Below are positions 7,270-15,900 of a DNA stretch of 64,000 bases, in pieces. How positions within the stretch are numbered: the stretch's first letter is position 1; each line of letters starts with the position of its first letter. Source of the stretch: Streptomyces lydicus (lineage in GTDB: Bacteria > Actinomycetota > Actinomycetes > Streptomycetales > Streptomycetaceae); assembly GCF_004125265.1 (NCBI RefSeq), contig NZ_RDTE01000003.1, positions 4,836,001-4,900,000 on the forward strand, given 5' to 3'. The position numbers and the translations under genes are program-made. The notes under the pieces were generated by a model, which searched no databases, was not told the origin of the DNA, and saw only the letters and a program-made list of their open reading frames with translations.

Positions 7270-10008
7270 GTGGCCAAGCTCACGCTCGCCCAACTGGAGC
7301 GCCACCTCTTCGCGGCGGCCGACATCCTTCGCGGCACCATGGACGCCGCCGAGTACCGCGACTTCATCCTGGTCCTCCTGTTCCTGAAGCGGGTCAACGA
7401 CGAGTACGAGGCCGCGCGTGAGGCGATCATCGCCGAGGCGCGCAAGGACCGCCGCTCCGAGGAAGATGCCGCGGAGGAGGCCGAGGAACCCAAGAACTAC
7501 ACACTCCGCAAGGTCATGTACGTCCCGAAGAAGGCTCGCTGGGCCGAGCTCGCGGGCGCTGTCGACGATGTCGCCACCCGGCACCTGCAGCCCGCACTCG
7601 CCGAGCTGGAGGCCCACAACCAGGGGCTTCGCGGTCTCTTCACCCACGTCAACTTCAACCGCATCGGCGGTGGTGGTGGCAGCGGCGCCTCGGCTGCCAA
7701 GCTCGCCGACAAGCGTCTCACGGCGCTGATTGAGCACTTCGGCAGCCTGCGGCTGCGCGGCGGGGACTTCGAGTTCCCGGACATGATCGGTGCGGCCTAC
7801 GAGTACCTGCTCAAGGACTTCGCGGACTCCGCCGGAGCCAAGGGCGGCGAGTTCTATACGCCGCGTGCCGTCGTGCGCATGATGGTCGAGCTGGCCCAGC
7901 CGCAGGCCGGCCAGCTCGTCTACGACCCCTGCGTTGGCTCCGGCGGCATGCTGATCCACGCCAAGGAGTACATCGACGAGCACGGCGGCGATTCCGACAA
8001 CCTGGGGCTGGCCGGCCAGGACGCCAATGGCGGTTCCTGGGTCATGGCCACCATGAACATGCTCTTCCACAGCGCCCGCCACTTCAGCCTGCAGACCGGC
8101 GACACGCTCAGCAATCCACAGCATCTGGACAAGTCGTACGACATCGTCCTGAGCAATCCACCGTTCTCGATGGACTACACAGCGGACGAGGTCGAGCAGC
8201 GGGAGGAGCGGATGCCGTACGGCACGACCTCCGAGCGCGGCAAGGCCGACCTGATGTTCCTGCAGCACATGCTGTACATGGTCGGCGGGCGCGGCGGCTC
8301 GGTCTTCACGGTCATGCCGCACGGTGTGCTCTTCCGCGGCGGCGCCGAGCAGGCCATCCGGTCCAAGCTGATCGAAAAGGACCTGCTGGAGGCTGTGATC
8401 GGCCTGGCGCCCAACCTCTTCTACGGGACCGGCATCCCGGCGTGTGTGCTGGTGCTGCGCGCTCCCGGGAAGAAGGATCCGGAGCGTCGCGGCAAGGTCC
8501 TCTTCATCAACGCGGACCGCGAGTGCCACGCCGAGCGGGCGCAGAACGTTCTGTTGCCGGAGCATGTGGAGAAGATCGTCTCCACCTTCCACCTGCCGTT
8601 CGACCGCTGCGAGGTCGACCGCTTCTCCCGTGTGGTCAGCAAGGAAGAGCTCGCTGCCAACGACTACAACCTCAACATCCGCCGGTACGTGGACAACACT
8701 CCGCCGCCGGAGCCGCAGGACGTGCGCGCTCACCTGGTGGGCGGCGTGCCGCGTGCGGAGGTCGAGGCGAAGAAGTCGCTGCTCGATGCATACGCGGTGG
8801 GCCTCGAAGATCTCTTCTCGGGGCGCGCCGATGACCCTGCCTATCTCGACTTTCTGCCGGAGGAGCGGCGCCCCGATGCCGACCGGCTCGCGCAGCTGGC
8901 CGAGGCCCGGGAGCGGGTGCTCTGGGAAGCCTTCGAGAAGTGGTGGACGTCCGAGACCGAGCAGATCGAAGCGCTTGCCCCGTACGACGGTGACGACCGC
9001 ACGGAGTTCGAGAAGCGCGGCCAATTGGCCCGACTCCGGGCCGACTTGATCACCTCGTTCCGAAACCGTCTGCTCGGTGTCGGCCTCCTCGACGAACACG
9101 CGCTCGCGGGCGCGGTGGCGGGCTGGTGGCAGGAAGCCCGCAACGACCTCAAGGCCCTCTCCACGAACGGTTTCCGTGGTGTGGTGGAAGGCTGGGTCGA
9201 GATGGTCGAAACGCTGCTGTCGCCCGAGCCGGACCCGCGCACGGGCGGTGCCCGTAAGCGCTCGGCTGCCGAGCGCCGTCAGGCGTACGGCCACAAGGTG
9301 GTCGCCAAGATCGATCCGGACTTCCTGCGGGAGCTGGCGGAGGCCGACCGGAAGAAGGCGGGGCTGGACGCCAAGCTGAAGGCCGCGGAGGAGGCGGAGG
9401 CCGCGCGGGCGGCGGCTAAGGCCGGGGTGTTCGCCGAGGACGGAGACGAGGCGGCCGAGGGCGGGGCGCCGGACGCACCGACTGCCCTCGACCCGGCAGT
9501 GGCGGAAAACCTGCTCAGCGACGCCGAGTTGAAGAAGCTGAAGAAGGACCGCACGGCGGCCGGCAAGGCCGTCAAGGAGCTGGAAGACGACTTCTGGCCC
9601 TTGGAGAGCGGTCGCCGCGCGGCCAAGCCGAAGAAGACGGCGGCGAAGGGGACGCGGGAGCTTGCGGCGGAGTCCAAAGCCGGCGGGGCGGCAGCACAGG
9701 CGACGCTGGATCTCGTCATCGCCGAGGGAGGCGGTGCAGAGGAGGAAAAGGCGCCCGATCCGCGCTTGTACCGCGCCCGAGATGGCCTGGGCGATGCGGG
9801 CCGCCGCGAGGTGGTGCTGGGAATTCTCAGGGATGATCTCTCTTCGAAGCTGGTGGGGCATGTCGTACGGCGACGCCGCGAACTGATTGATATGTATTGC
9901 GTCTGGGAGGACAAGTACCTGGTGTCGCTCCGCGACATTGAGACCTGCCGCGAGGCGGCGGCTCTGCGCCTGAACGACTTCGTCAAGGAGCTGGGTTATG
10001 TGGACTGA
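7270..10008 (+). CDS. hsdM: Type I restriction-modification methyltransferase subunit, long form
   Basis: N6-adenine DNA methyltransferase subunit of a type I system, 912 aa against the usual 500 or so. The N-terminal helical domain (LERHLFAAADILRGTMDAAE) is followed by the SAM-binding motif DPCVGSGGM at residue 219 and catalytic NPPF at 296-299. After about residue 500 a long helical extension follows, with lysine- and alanine-rich coiled segments (EADRKKAGLDAKLKAAEEAE, LSDAELKKLKKDRTAAGK) and a final folded part ending at FVKELGYVD. GTG at 7270 has AGGAG six bases upstream. The end overlaps hsdS by 11 bases. The extension may replace the helical spacers that the shortened HsdS lacks; this is inference. 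Confidence 0.95.
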   Translation: MAKLTLAQLERHLFAAADILRGTMDAAEYRDFILVLLFLKRVNDEYEAAREAIIAEARKDRRSEEDAAEEAEEPKNYTLRKVMYVPKKARWAELAGAVDDVATRHLQPALAELEAHNQGLRGLFTHVNFNRIGGGGGSGASAAKLADKRLTALIEHFGSLRLRGGDFEFPDMIGAAYEYLLKDFADSAGAKGGEFYTPRAVVRMMVELAQPQAGQLVYDPCVGSGGMLIHAKEYIDEHGGDSDNLGLAGQDANGGSWVMATMNMLFHSARHFSLQTGDTLSNPQHLDKSYDIVLSNPPFSMDYTADEVEQREERMPYGTTSERGKADLMFLQHMLYMVGGRGGSVFTVMPHGVLFRGGAEQAIRSKLIEKDLLEAVIGLAPNLFYGTGIPACVLVLRAPGKKDPERRGKVLFINADRECHAERAQNVLLPEHVEKIVSTFHLPFDRCEVDRFSRVVSKEELAANDYNLNIRRYVDNTPPPEPQDVRAHLVGGVPRAEVEAKKSLLDAYAVGLEDLFSGRADDPAYLDFLPEERRPDADRLAQLAEARERVLWEAFEKWWTSETEQIEALAPYDGDDRTEFEKRGQLARLRADLITSFRNRLLGVGLLDEHALAGAVAGWWQEARNDLKALSTNGFRGVVEGWVEMVETLLSPEPDPRTGGARKRSAAERRQAYGHKVVAKIDPDFLRELAEADRKKAGLDAKLKAAEEAEAARAAAKAGVFAEDGDEAAEGGAPDAPTALDPAVAENLLSDAELKKLKKDRTAAGKAVKELEDDFWPLESGRRAAKPKKTAAKGTRELAAESKAGGAAAQATLDLVIAEGGGAEEEKAPDPRLYRARDGLGDAGRREVVLGILRDDLSSKLVGHVVRRRRELIDMYCVWEDKYLVSLRDIETCREAAALRLNDFVKELGYVD

Positions 10009-10603
10009 GGCTCCCCTGAAGAGTCGATTGCTATGTATCGACGCTGGGCGCAGCCCTGACCTGCCCGATGTGCCTGCAGGTCCAGGCGGGTGGGGTGTGC
10101 TCAAGGTTAGCGCTGTCCATTCAAGTGGCTTTCGTCCTCGGGAGAACAAGGCCGTGACTTCTGCTGTTATGGCTGACGGTCGGTTTGAGGTGCTTCCCGG
10201 TGACCTGCTCTTTTCACGAGCCAACACGCCAGAACTCGTCGGGTCTGCATGTATCGCTACCCCAACTGCGGAACGGCTCTTGCTCTCTGACAAGACGTTG
10301 CGGCTAGTCGTTAATCCAGACCTAGCTGATGCCCGGTTTATTAGCATCTGCCTCGCAGGGTACGAGGTGCGACGACAAATCGAGGTAGCGGCCTCCGGCA
10401 GCAGCCGAAGTATGCAAAACATCTCTCAGAGGTCGGTGGAAAGCCTCAAGCTCTGGTGGCCATCGGTGGAGGAGCAACGGCGCATCGTTGAGGCGTTGGA
10501 CGCGGTCACTGAGGCGGAGCGGGCTGCTGAAGCAACCGTTGCCAAGTTGCGGACGCTACGCCAGGGGCTGACGGAGGATCTTCTCAGCGGAAGGGGCGCG
10601 TAG
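9998..10603 (+). CDS. hsdS: Type I restriction-modification specificity subunit, half-size
   Basis: DNA-recognition subunit, only 201 aa; ordinary HsdS is about 400 aa with two target recognition domains (TRDs). One TRD is visible, ending in the typical block DLLFSRANTPELVG and SRSMQNISQRSVESL, then the conserved element WPSVEEQRRIVEALDAV and a helix ATVAKLRTLRQGLTEDLLSG. The ATG overlaps the end of hsdM and AAGGAG sits at 9985-9990. Codon use is clearly less GC-rich than neighbours, as expected of exchanged specificity genes. Half-size subunits can dimerise and read symmetric bipartite sites, so a palindromic target is predicted. No stop or frameshift debris of a second half is visible downstream. 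Confidence 0.9.
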   Translation: MWTEAPLKSRLLCIDAGRSPDLPDVPAGPGGWGVLKVSAVHSSGFRPRENKAVTSAVMADGRFEVLPGDLLFSRANTPELVGSACIATPTAERLLLSDKTLRLVVNPDLADARFISICLAGYEVRRQIEVAASGSSRSMQNISQRSVESLKLWWPSVEEQRRIVEALDAVTEAERAAEATVAKLRTLRQGLTEDLLSGRGA

Positions 10604-10708
10604 GTGGCCTGCTGCTTGCAGGCTGCCATGTTGCGCAGCGAAGCGAGGTGAAGTGGACCGGCGTTGGGGTGAGGACGGGTCTGTGAGGCGGGGAGAAGAG
10701 GGCGACTG

Positions 10709-11569
10709 ATGGCAGTAAGGAAGCCCCCGACCGAGCGTCAGCGGCGGCTGGGAGCCGAGCTGCGCAAGATGCGGGAGCACTTTGGGCTGTCCCTGACCGA
10801 GGCCGCCGCGCTACACCGCACGGACAAGACCACGATCAGTAACACAGAGTCGGGTCGCTTCGGCGTCAGCGCAGACCGAGTGCGGGTGTGGGCGGCCAAC
10901 TACGCCTGTCCGGACCATGGGTACATCGACGCGCTTACCGACATGGCAAGGGAGCGGCGCGCTTCGGCCACGTACTGGTGGGACGAGTACCGCGATCTGC
11001 TCGTCGCGACGGTTCTTGACCTCGCGGAGATGGAGCATCACGCGGTAGCGCTTCGCGCCGCACAGATCACGCATATGCCGGGTCTTCTTCAGCACGAGGA
11101 CTACACGCGCGCGGTCTTCGCAGAGGCCGTGCCGCCTCTCCAGTCGGAGGACCTGGAGCGCAAGCTTGAGTTCCGGATCAGGCGCAGTGCCGTACTCGAC
11201 GGTCCCGAGCCCCCGAAGTGCACGTTCATCATCCACGAGGCGGCGCTACGGATGACGTTCGGTGGCAGGCGTGTGACCAAGTTGCAGCTGGAGAGCCTGT
11301 TGGAGCAGGCCGAGCGGGACCACGTCACCATTCGCGTCCTGCCGTTCGCGGCCGGTGGGTTCCCGAGTGCGGGAGCCTCAGCGCACTACGCGCACGGGGC
11401 AGTCGCTCAGCTCGATACGGTGCAGATCGACTCACGTGCGGGATCGATGTTCCTTCACGCCGAGACTCATCTCGCCAACTACCGTGCGGTGCTGGATCGT
11501 ATGGAGGAGCGCTCGCTCGATCCGAACCGTTCGCGTGACTTCATCTGCAAGGCGATACAGGAACTCTGA
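10709..11569 (+). CDS. Scr1-type XRE regulator (HTH plus DUF5753)
   Basis: Helix-turn-helix regulator, 286 aa, of the large streptomycete Scr1 family. Residues about 10-65 form an XRE-type HTH (LGAELRKMREHFGLSLTEAA, then TTISNTESGRFGVS). The rest is the DUF5753 domain (MPGLLQHEDYTRAVF, FIIHEAALRMTFGG, VRVLPF-like VTIRVLPFAAGGFPS). These proteins come paired with a small DUF397 protein, as here (gap 13 bases), and have been proposed to act as antitoxin-like regulator with toxin-like partner. ATG at 10709 follows GGGGAGAAGAGGGC. It sits inside the restriction locus between hsdS and hsdR, so it may control it or be an unrelated passenger. Confidence 0.9.
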   Translation: MAVRKPPTERQRRLGAELRKMREHFGLSLTEAAALHRTDKTTISNTESGRFGVSADRVRVWAANYACPDHGYIDALTDMARERRASATYWWDEYRDLLVATVLDLAEMEHHAVALRAAQITHMPGLLQHEDYTRAVFAEAVPPLQSEDLERKLEFRIRRSAVLDGPEPPKCTFIIHEAALRMTFGGRRVTKLQLESLLEQAERDHVTIRVLPFAAGGFPSAGASAHYAHGAVAQLDTVQIDSRAGSMFLHAETHLANYRAVLDRMEERSLDPNRSRDFICKAIQEL

Positions 11570-11582
11570 AGGCGTGAGAAGA

Positions 11583-11777
11583 GTGGCGATTCAGTGGCGG
11601 AAGTCTTCGTTTTCGGACGATACGGAGGGTGGTAACTGCCTCGAACTCGCCGTGCACGAGGGCGAGATACTGGTGCGGGAGAGCGATCACCCAGAAGTGA
11701 TCATCAGGACCACGCAGCAGAAGCTTCGTGCGTTTCTGGCCGGTGCCAAGGCCGGCGAGTTCGATGACTTGATGTAG
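11583..11777 (+). CDS. DUF397 small protein, Scr2-type partner
   Basis: 64 aa protein with the DUF397 pattern: WRKSSFSDDTEGGNCLELA near the start, then ILVRESDHPE and a C-terminal helix KLRAFLAGAKAGEFD. GTG at 11583 is chosen because the DUF397 domain begins there; a longer frame to 11355 overlaps the HTH gene and is not coding. It is the expected partner of the Scr1-type regulator directly upstream and is followed by a good terminator. Function of DUF397 proteins is uncertain; a toxin-like role of the pair has been suggested. Confidence 0.88.
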   Translation: MAIQWRKSSFSDDTEGGNCLELAVHEGEILVRESDHPEVIIRTTQQKLRAFLAGAKAGEFDDLM

Positions 11778-11796
11778 CCGCGCCTTCGACTGGTCC

Positions 11797-11826
11797 AGCC
11801 CCGCGCCCAGTGGCGAGGGGCTTTTT
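11797..11826 (+). terminator. Rho-independent terminator after the DUF397 gene
   Basis: AGCCCC-GC-GCC stem with CAGT loop closing to GGC-GA-GGGGCT, followed by five T residues (11822-11826). It ends the hsdM-hsdS-scr unit and implies that the following genes use their own promoter. Confidence 0.85.
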
Positions 11827-11877
11827 GATGCCCTAGGTGCAGGCATATGCCAAACCCACACTCGCGAGTTACAAACG

Positions 11878-11907
11878 TTGATGAGTGATGAGGGTTCGCG
11901 CTATGGT
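11878..11907 (+). promoter_or_regulatory. Predicted promoter for the small-gene pair at 12005
   Basis: TTGATG (11878-11883) and TATGGT (11902-11907) with an 18-base spacer fit a vegetative sigma promoter, and both are AT-rich for this genome. Transcription would begin near 11914. Confidence 0.5.
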
Positions 11908-11915
11908 CGCAACTC

Positions 11916-11976
11916 CATGCTGTAGTCGCTTGGTTGCAGCATGAAGGGCCCCGGCGGTGTGTCCGCACCCCGGGGC
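11916..11976 (+). promoter_or_regulatory. Structured leader with two hairpins
   Basis: CATGCTG (11916-11922) pairs with CAGCATG (11937-11943); just after, GCCCCGG (11948-11954) pairs with CCGGGGC (11970-11976) with an inner CGG/CCG stem. The pair sits between the predicted promoter and the AAGGAG at 11992, so it forms the 5' leader of the 12005 gene. It resembles an attenuator arrangement, though no U-run follows the second hairpin. Confidence 0.45.
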
Positions 11977-12004
11977 TTGGCCAACGCTTGTAAGGAGCGT
12001 CTGC

Positions 12005-12397
12005 GTGACCCACCGTATCTGGTCGGTTCTACAGCGAACATTTGCCCGTGCCGCTGTGTTGCTCATGCCTCTCGCTGAGGGGAGGCACCGTGCAGCGCCG
12101 GGAACCGCCCTGCCCCGCCCCGCCCGCACCTCGCGAACAACCTCCCGTACGCCCATCGCGCCCCACCGCCGAGTGTCCGTGCCCCGCCCACACGCCACAT
12201 CCCCCGCCGACGCCCCCACCCTCGATGACCCCGGCCCGCTCGTCCGCCCCTACCTCCTCGCGTACGAGCAGTGCGCCCGCCGGGCCGCGCTGGCGCTCGC
12301 GCTCGACGGGATCGACGTCGGGCCGTGGGTCATCCACGGGCACCTCGTCGGCACCCCGGGAGCACGTCGCCTCGTCATGGCGGGGGTGGCGGTCTGA
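12005..12397 (+). CDS. Small unknown protein, LVRPYLLAYEQ type
   Basis: I cannot assign a function. The 130 aa frame starts at GTG 12005 with AAGGAG seven bases upstream; the N-terminal half is basic and proline/arginine-rich, and the C-terminal half (PLVRPYLLAYEQCARRAAL, then DGIDVGPWVIHGH) resembles small conserved proteins often seen next to Scr1/DUF397 genes in streptomycetes. A shorter start at GTG 12173 would keep only the conserved part. The stop overlaps the next start by one base (TGATG). It lies between hsdS and hsdR and has its own promoter and structured leader. Confidence 0.6.
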   Translation: MTHRIWSVLQRTFARAAVLLMPLAEGRHRAAPGTALPRPARTSRTTSRTPIAPHRRVSVPRPHATSPADAPTLDDPGPLVRPYLLAYEQCARRAALALALDGIDVGPWVIHGHLVGTPGARRLVMAGVAV

Positions 12398-12735
12398 TGG
12401 AAGGCGCCCGGGACCGCCGCACACCGACGACGCATGCCGCCGGCACCCTCCGCGGGCTGCGCATCAGTCGCGTGCCCAGCAAGCCCGTACAGCGTGAGGT
12501 CGACGGGCAGATCGCCATCCACCTGTGGCTGCGACGGGACGGAGAGTTCGACGGGGATGTCGCGCTGCGCCTCGCGCCCGGCGAGGCCGAGCTCCTGCAC
12601 GCGCAGTTGTGCTACGCGCTCGACGACCTGCCGGTGACCGTGACCGGACCGCTCGCGGCGGGCCAGGCCGTCGACGGCCCGCTGCCGGACTGCCGGAAGA
12701 GCATCCAGAGGAGCCAGGGGGTACGTCACTTGTAA
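12397..12735 (+). CDS. Small unknown protein, coupled to the preceding gene
   Basis: 112 aa, no family recognised. ATG shares a base with the upstream stop. The middle shows an alternating pattern suited to a small beta-alpha fold (REVDGQIAIHLWLRRDGEF, DVALRLAPGEAELLHAQL, YALDDLP), and the C-terminus is basic. Coding is supported by frame-specific GC at third positions and by the coupling. Position between hsdS and hsdR makes it a candidate accessory defence or anti-restriction factor, but there is no direct evidence. Confidence 0.65.
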   Translation: MEGARDRRTPTTHAAGTLRGLRISRVPSKPVQREVDGQIAIHLWLRRDGEFDGDVALRLAPGEAELLHAQLCYALDDLPVTVTGPLAAGQAVDGPLPDCRKSIQRSQGVRHL

Positions 12736-12920
12736 GCCAAGTTCTCCGGAGGACGCGGGAAGCGGCGACACCCCGCACATGCCTCCTGGCCCGTCCGGCC
12801 CCGGCGCCTCCCTCCCCGGGCCGGACGGGCTACTTCCCTGCGCGCCCCAGGCACACGCGTCCAAGGCGCACAATGGATCGGCGGGTGACATCAGACGGTC
12901 CAGGGGAGAGGCGCGTACGC

Positions 12921-15900
12921 ATGGGGGTCAGGGGAACGGTCGAGCGGGACGAGGCGGAGCTGCCGCTGCTGACGCACCTCAAGAAGATGGGGTGGCGGCA
13001 CGTCCACGGGCCGGACCTTCAGACCGCCGAGGAGCGTGCGTACGGCGACATCTTTCTGGCCAAGCTGACGATGTCCGCGCTGCGGCGTACGAACACGCTG
13101 CCCGGTGCCGCGAACGGCTGGATGAGTGAGACCGACGCGCTCCGCTCCCTCGACCGGTTGAAGCAGGCCGCGCGGAACGTGGTCACACGGACGCTCGAAG
13201 AGGCCAACGAGGAAGTCACCACGCTGCTGCTGCACGGTGCCCTGGAGAAGGGGCCGGACGAGCGCGATGTGAAGGTGCAGTTCGCCGACTGGGGGACACA
13301 GGCGCTGGAAGGCAGCCGGGAAGAGGTGCTGGCGCGCAACGACTTCCTCGTCGTCGACCAGCTGTGCGTCCGCAACGCCGATGGCAAGGATGTCTTTCTC
13401 GACCTCGTCCTGTTCGTCAACGGCATCCCGGTCGTGGTGATCGAGTGCAAGTCTCCCGACCGGCAGGATCCCCTCGGTGAGGCCATCCGCGACCTGCGGG
13501 GGTACACCGGCAGGCCGTTGGACGAGGACATACGGGAGCGCGGAAGCGTCCCGCGGGGCATTCCGGAGTTCTTCGCGCCCGTACAGCTGCTGGTGGCCGC
13601 CGACGGCAAGGACGCGGTGCTCGGGACGATCTCGTCCGAGGAGGAGCATTACGCGCTGTGGCGAAGCACCGAGCCGGACTACGAGAAGCTGGATGTGCTC
13701 CGGCAGGAACTGCGCGGCTGGAAGCTGCTCGGCCCTGAGGAACAGCCCACCCTGCAGCACCAGTTGACCGCGATGGTGCTGAAGCCGCAGAACCTGCTCA
13801 ACATCATCCGTCACTACGTCTTCGAGATGCCGCTCAAGAGCCGGAAGGGTGCGAAGGGCAGGAAGGGCACGGGGGCGAGGTCGGCCGGCAAGGCCAGGGC
13901 CGTGGCCTCCGCGCAGAAGGCGAAGACCGCCAAGGTGGTCTGCCGGCATCAGCAGTACCGGGCCACGGAGAAGATCGTCCGCAAGCTGCGTACCGGCCGG
14001 AGCCGGCTGGACCCGGGCGCGGAGCGGGACGAGCGCGGTGGTGTGATCTGGCATACGCAGGGCGCGGGCAAGAGCTTCACGATGAAGTTCCTGGCCCGGC
14101 GGCTGCACATGAGCCGGGATCCGGAGCTGAACCAGATCACCCTCGTGGCGATCACCGACCGCAGGGATCTCCAGCGGCAGCTCAAGAAGTCCGTCGCGCT
14201 GAGCGGCAGCGAGGTACGGCAGGCCACGTCCCGGGCGGATCTGGAGGGCATGCTGCGGCGGGCCGGAAAATTCGGCGGCCGGGCGGTGATCTTCGCGACC
14301 ATCCAGAAGTTCCTCGGAGACCTCCCGGGGATTCCCCGGGAGACGGAGGGCGCGGACGGCATCGGTGCGGAGGCTGCGGACGGTCCGGAGCGGACTCCGG
14401 GCGCGGCTGACGGTGAGGAGCCGTCGCTCACCGCCAAATTCGAGCGCGCGCGTGACCGTATCGACGCCGGCGCGAGCCCCGAGGAAGTGGCGGATCCGTC
14501 GCCGGACGAGAAGACGCTTAAGGACGCCGCCCGGATCTTCCCCGAGTGCAGTGACTCGGTGAAGGTGCTGGTCCTTGTCGACGAGGCACACCGCTCGCAC
14601 ACCTCCGTCCTGCACGCCTGTCTGCGCAAGGCCCTGCCGAACGCCGCCCGCGTCGGGTTCACCGGTACCCCGCTGATGCAGGGGCGGCTGTCCGACACCG
14701 GCCGGATCTTCGGTCTGGAGCCGAGCCGGGAGCCGGGCGGCAGGCCGGCGTTCCTCGATACGTATCGGATGGACGAGGCGGAGAAGGACAAGGTGATCGT
14801 CCCTGTCCGCTACGAGGGACGCGCCACCTCGGCCGAGGTCCGGGAGAAGCAGAAGCTGGACGAGTGCTTCGCCGACCTCATCGAGCCGCTGGAAGAAGCG
14901 GAACGGCAGCGCATACGGGACGCGTACGGAACGCCTTCGGGCCGGGATGTGGCCGAGTCCGCGCCGCTGATCCGGAGCAAGGCGTACAACATGCTCGCGC
15001 ACTATGTGACGGGGCCGCTCACCGGAGGCTTCAAGGCGCAGCTGGCGGTCGTCAGCAGGCGTGCGGCCGTGTGGTACCGGCACGCCCTGAGGGACGCCCG
15101 GGCGCAACTCCTCGCAGAGGTGCAGGAGTTCGACAGGTCCGGTCGGCGCGAGGCACTGCGCGGGCGAGACCCCGAGTCGTACTCCGAAGAGGAAATGCTG
15201 CTGCTGCGTGCCTGGCAGTACCAGGCGGTGCTGCGACGGATGGACTTCGTCCCCGTCATCTCCGCCGGATCGGAGCGGAAGGCGGGCACCTGGCGGGAGT
15301 GGACCGACGAGACGTGCCAGCGTGACCACATCGAGCGGTTCCTCCAGCCGTTCCCGGAGCTGCCGCCGGACAACCCGTGGATGGTCACGCACGTACCGGA
15401 ACCCGACCCGGTGATCGCCGGACGGGTCGCCAGCATGAACCCCTGGAGCGAACTTCCCCCGCACAACGGGGCGGAAGACGGTGAGCCCCCGATCGCCTTC
15501 CTGATCGTGAAGTCCATGCTGCTCACCGGCTTCGACGCGCCGATCGAGCAGGCGCTGTATCTGGACCGGCCGATCCAGGATGCCGAGCTCCTGCAGGCGA
15601 TCGCGCGTGTCAACCGGCCCGCCCCCGAGAAGAAGGAAGGGCTGGTCGTTGACTACTACGGCGTGCTGAACAACTTGGGCACCACCCTCGCCGCTTACAG
15701 GAACGATCCGCCTGTGGTCGCATCACTGCGGGACCTGGCCGAGGAGGCACAGAACATGGAGCACGCGGCCAAGGAGGTCGCGGGGTTCTTCGCCGAGGCG
15801 GGGATCGACACGGAGGATCTCGGCACGCGGGGTGGTCTCTCGCGCGCCATGCTCGCTCTGCACGAACCGGCTCGGCGGGCCGACTTCGACCGGCGGCTCG

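Noticed and set aside
7249..10422. A 1057-codon minus-strand frame over hsdM and hsdS
   Set aside because: Antisense shadow of GC-rich genes; no start signal and no recognisable domain.
11878..11976. A known riboswitch before the small unknown genes
   Set aside because: Two hairpins are present but no conserved riboswitch core that I recognise.
12891..15464. An 857-codon minus-strand frame over hsdR
   Set aside because: Shadow frame; hsdR has intact motor motifs on the other strand.
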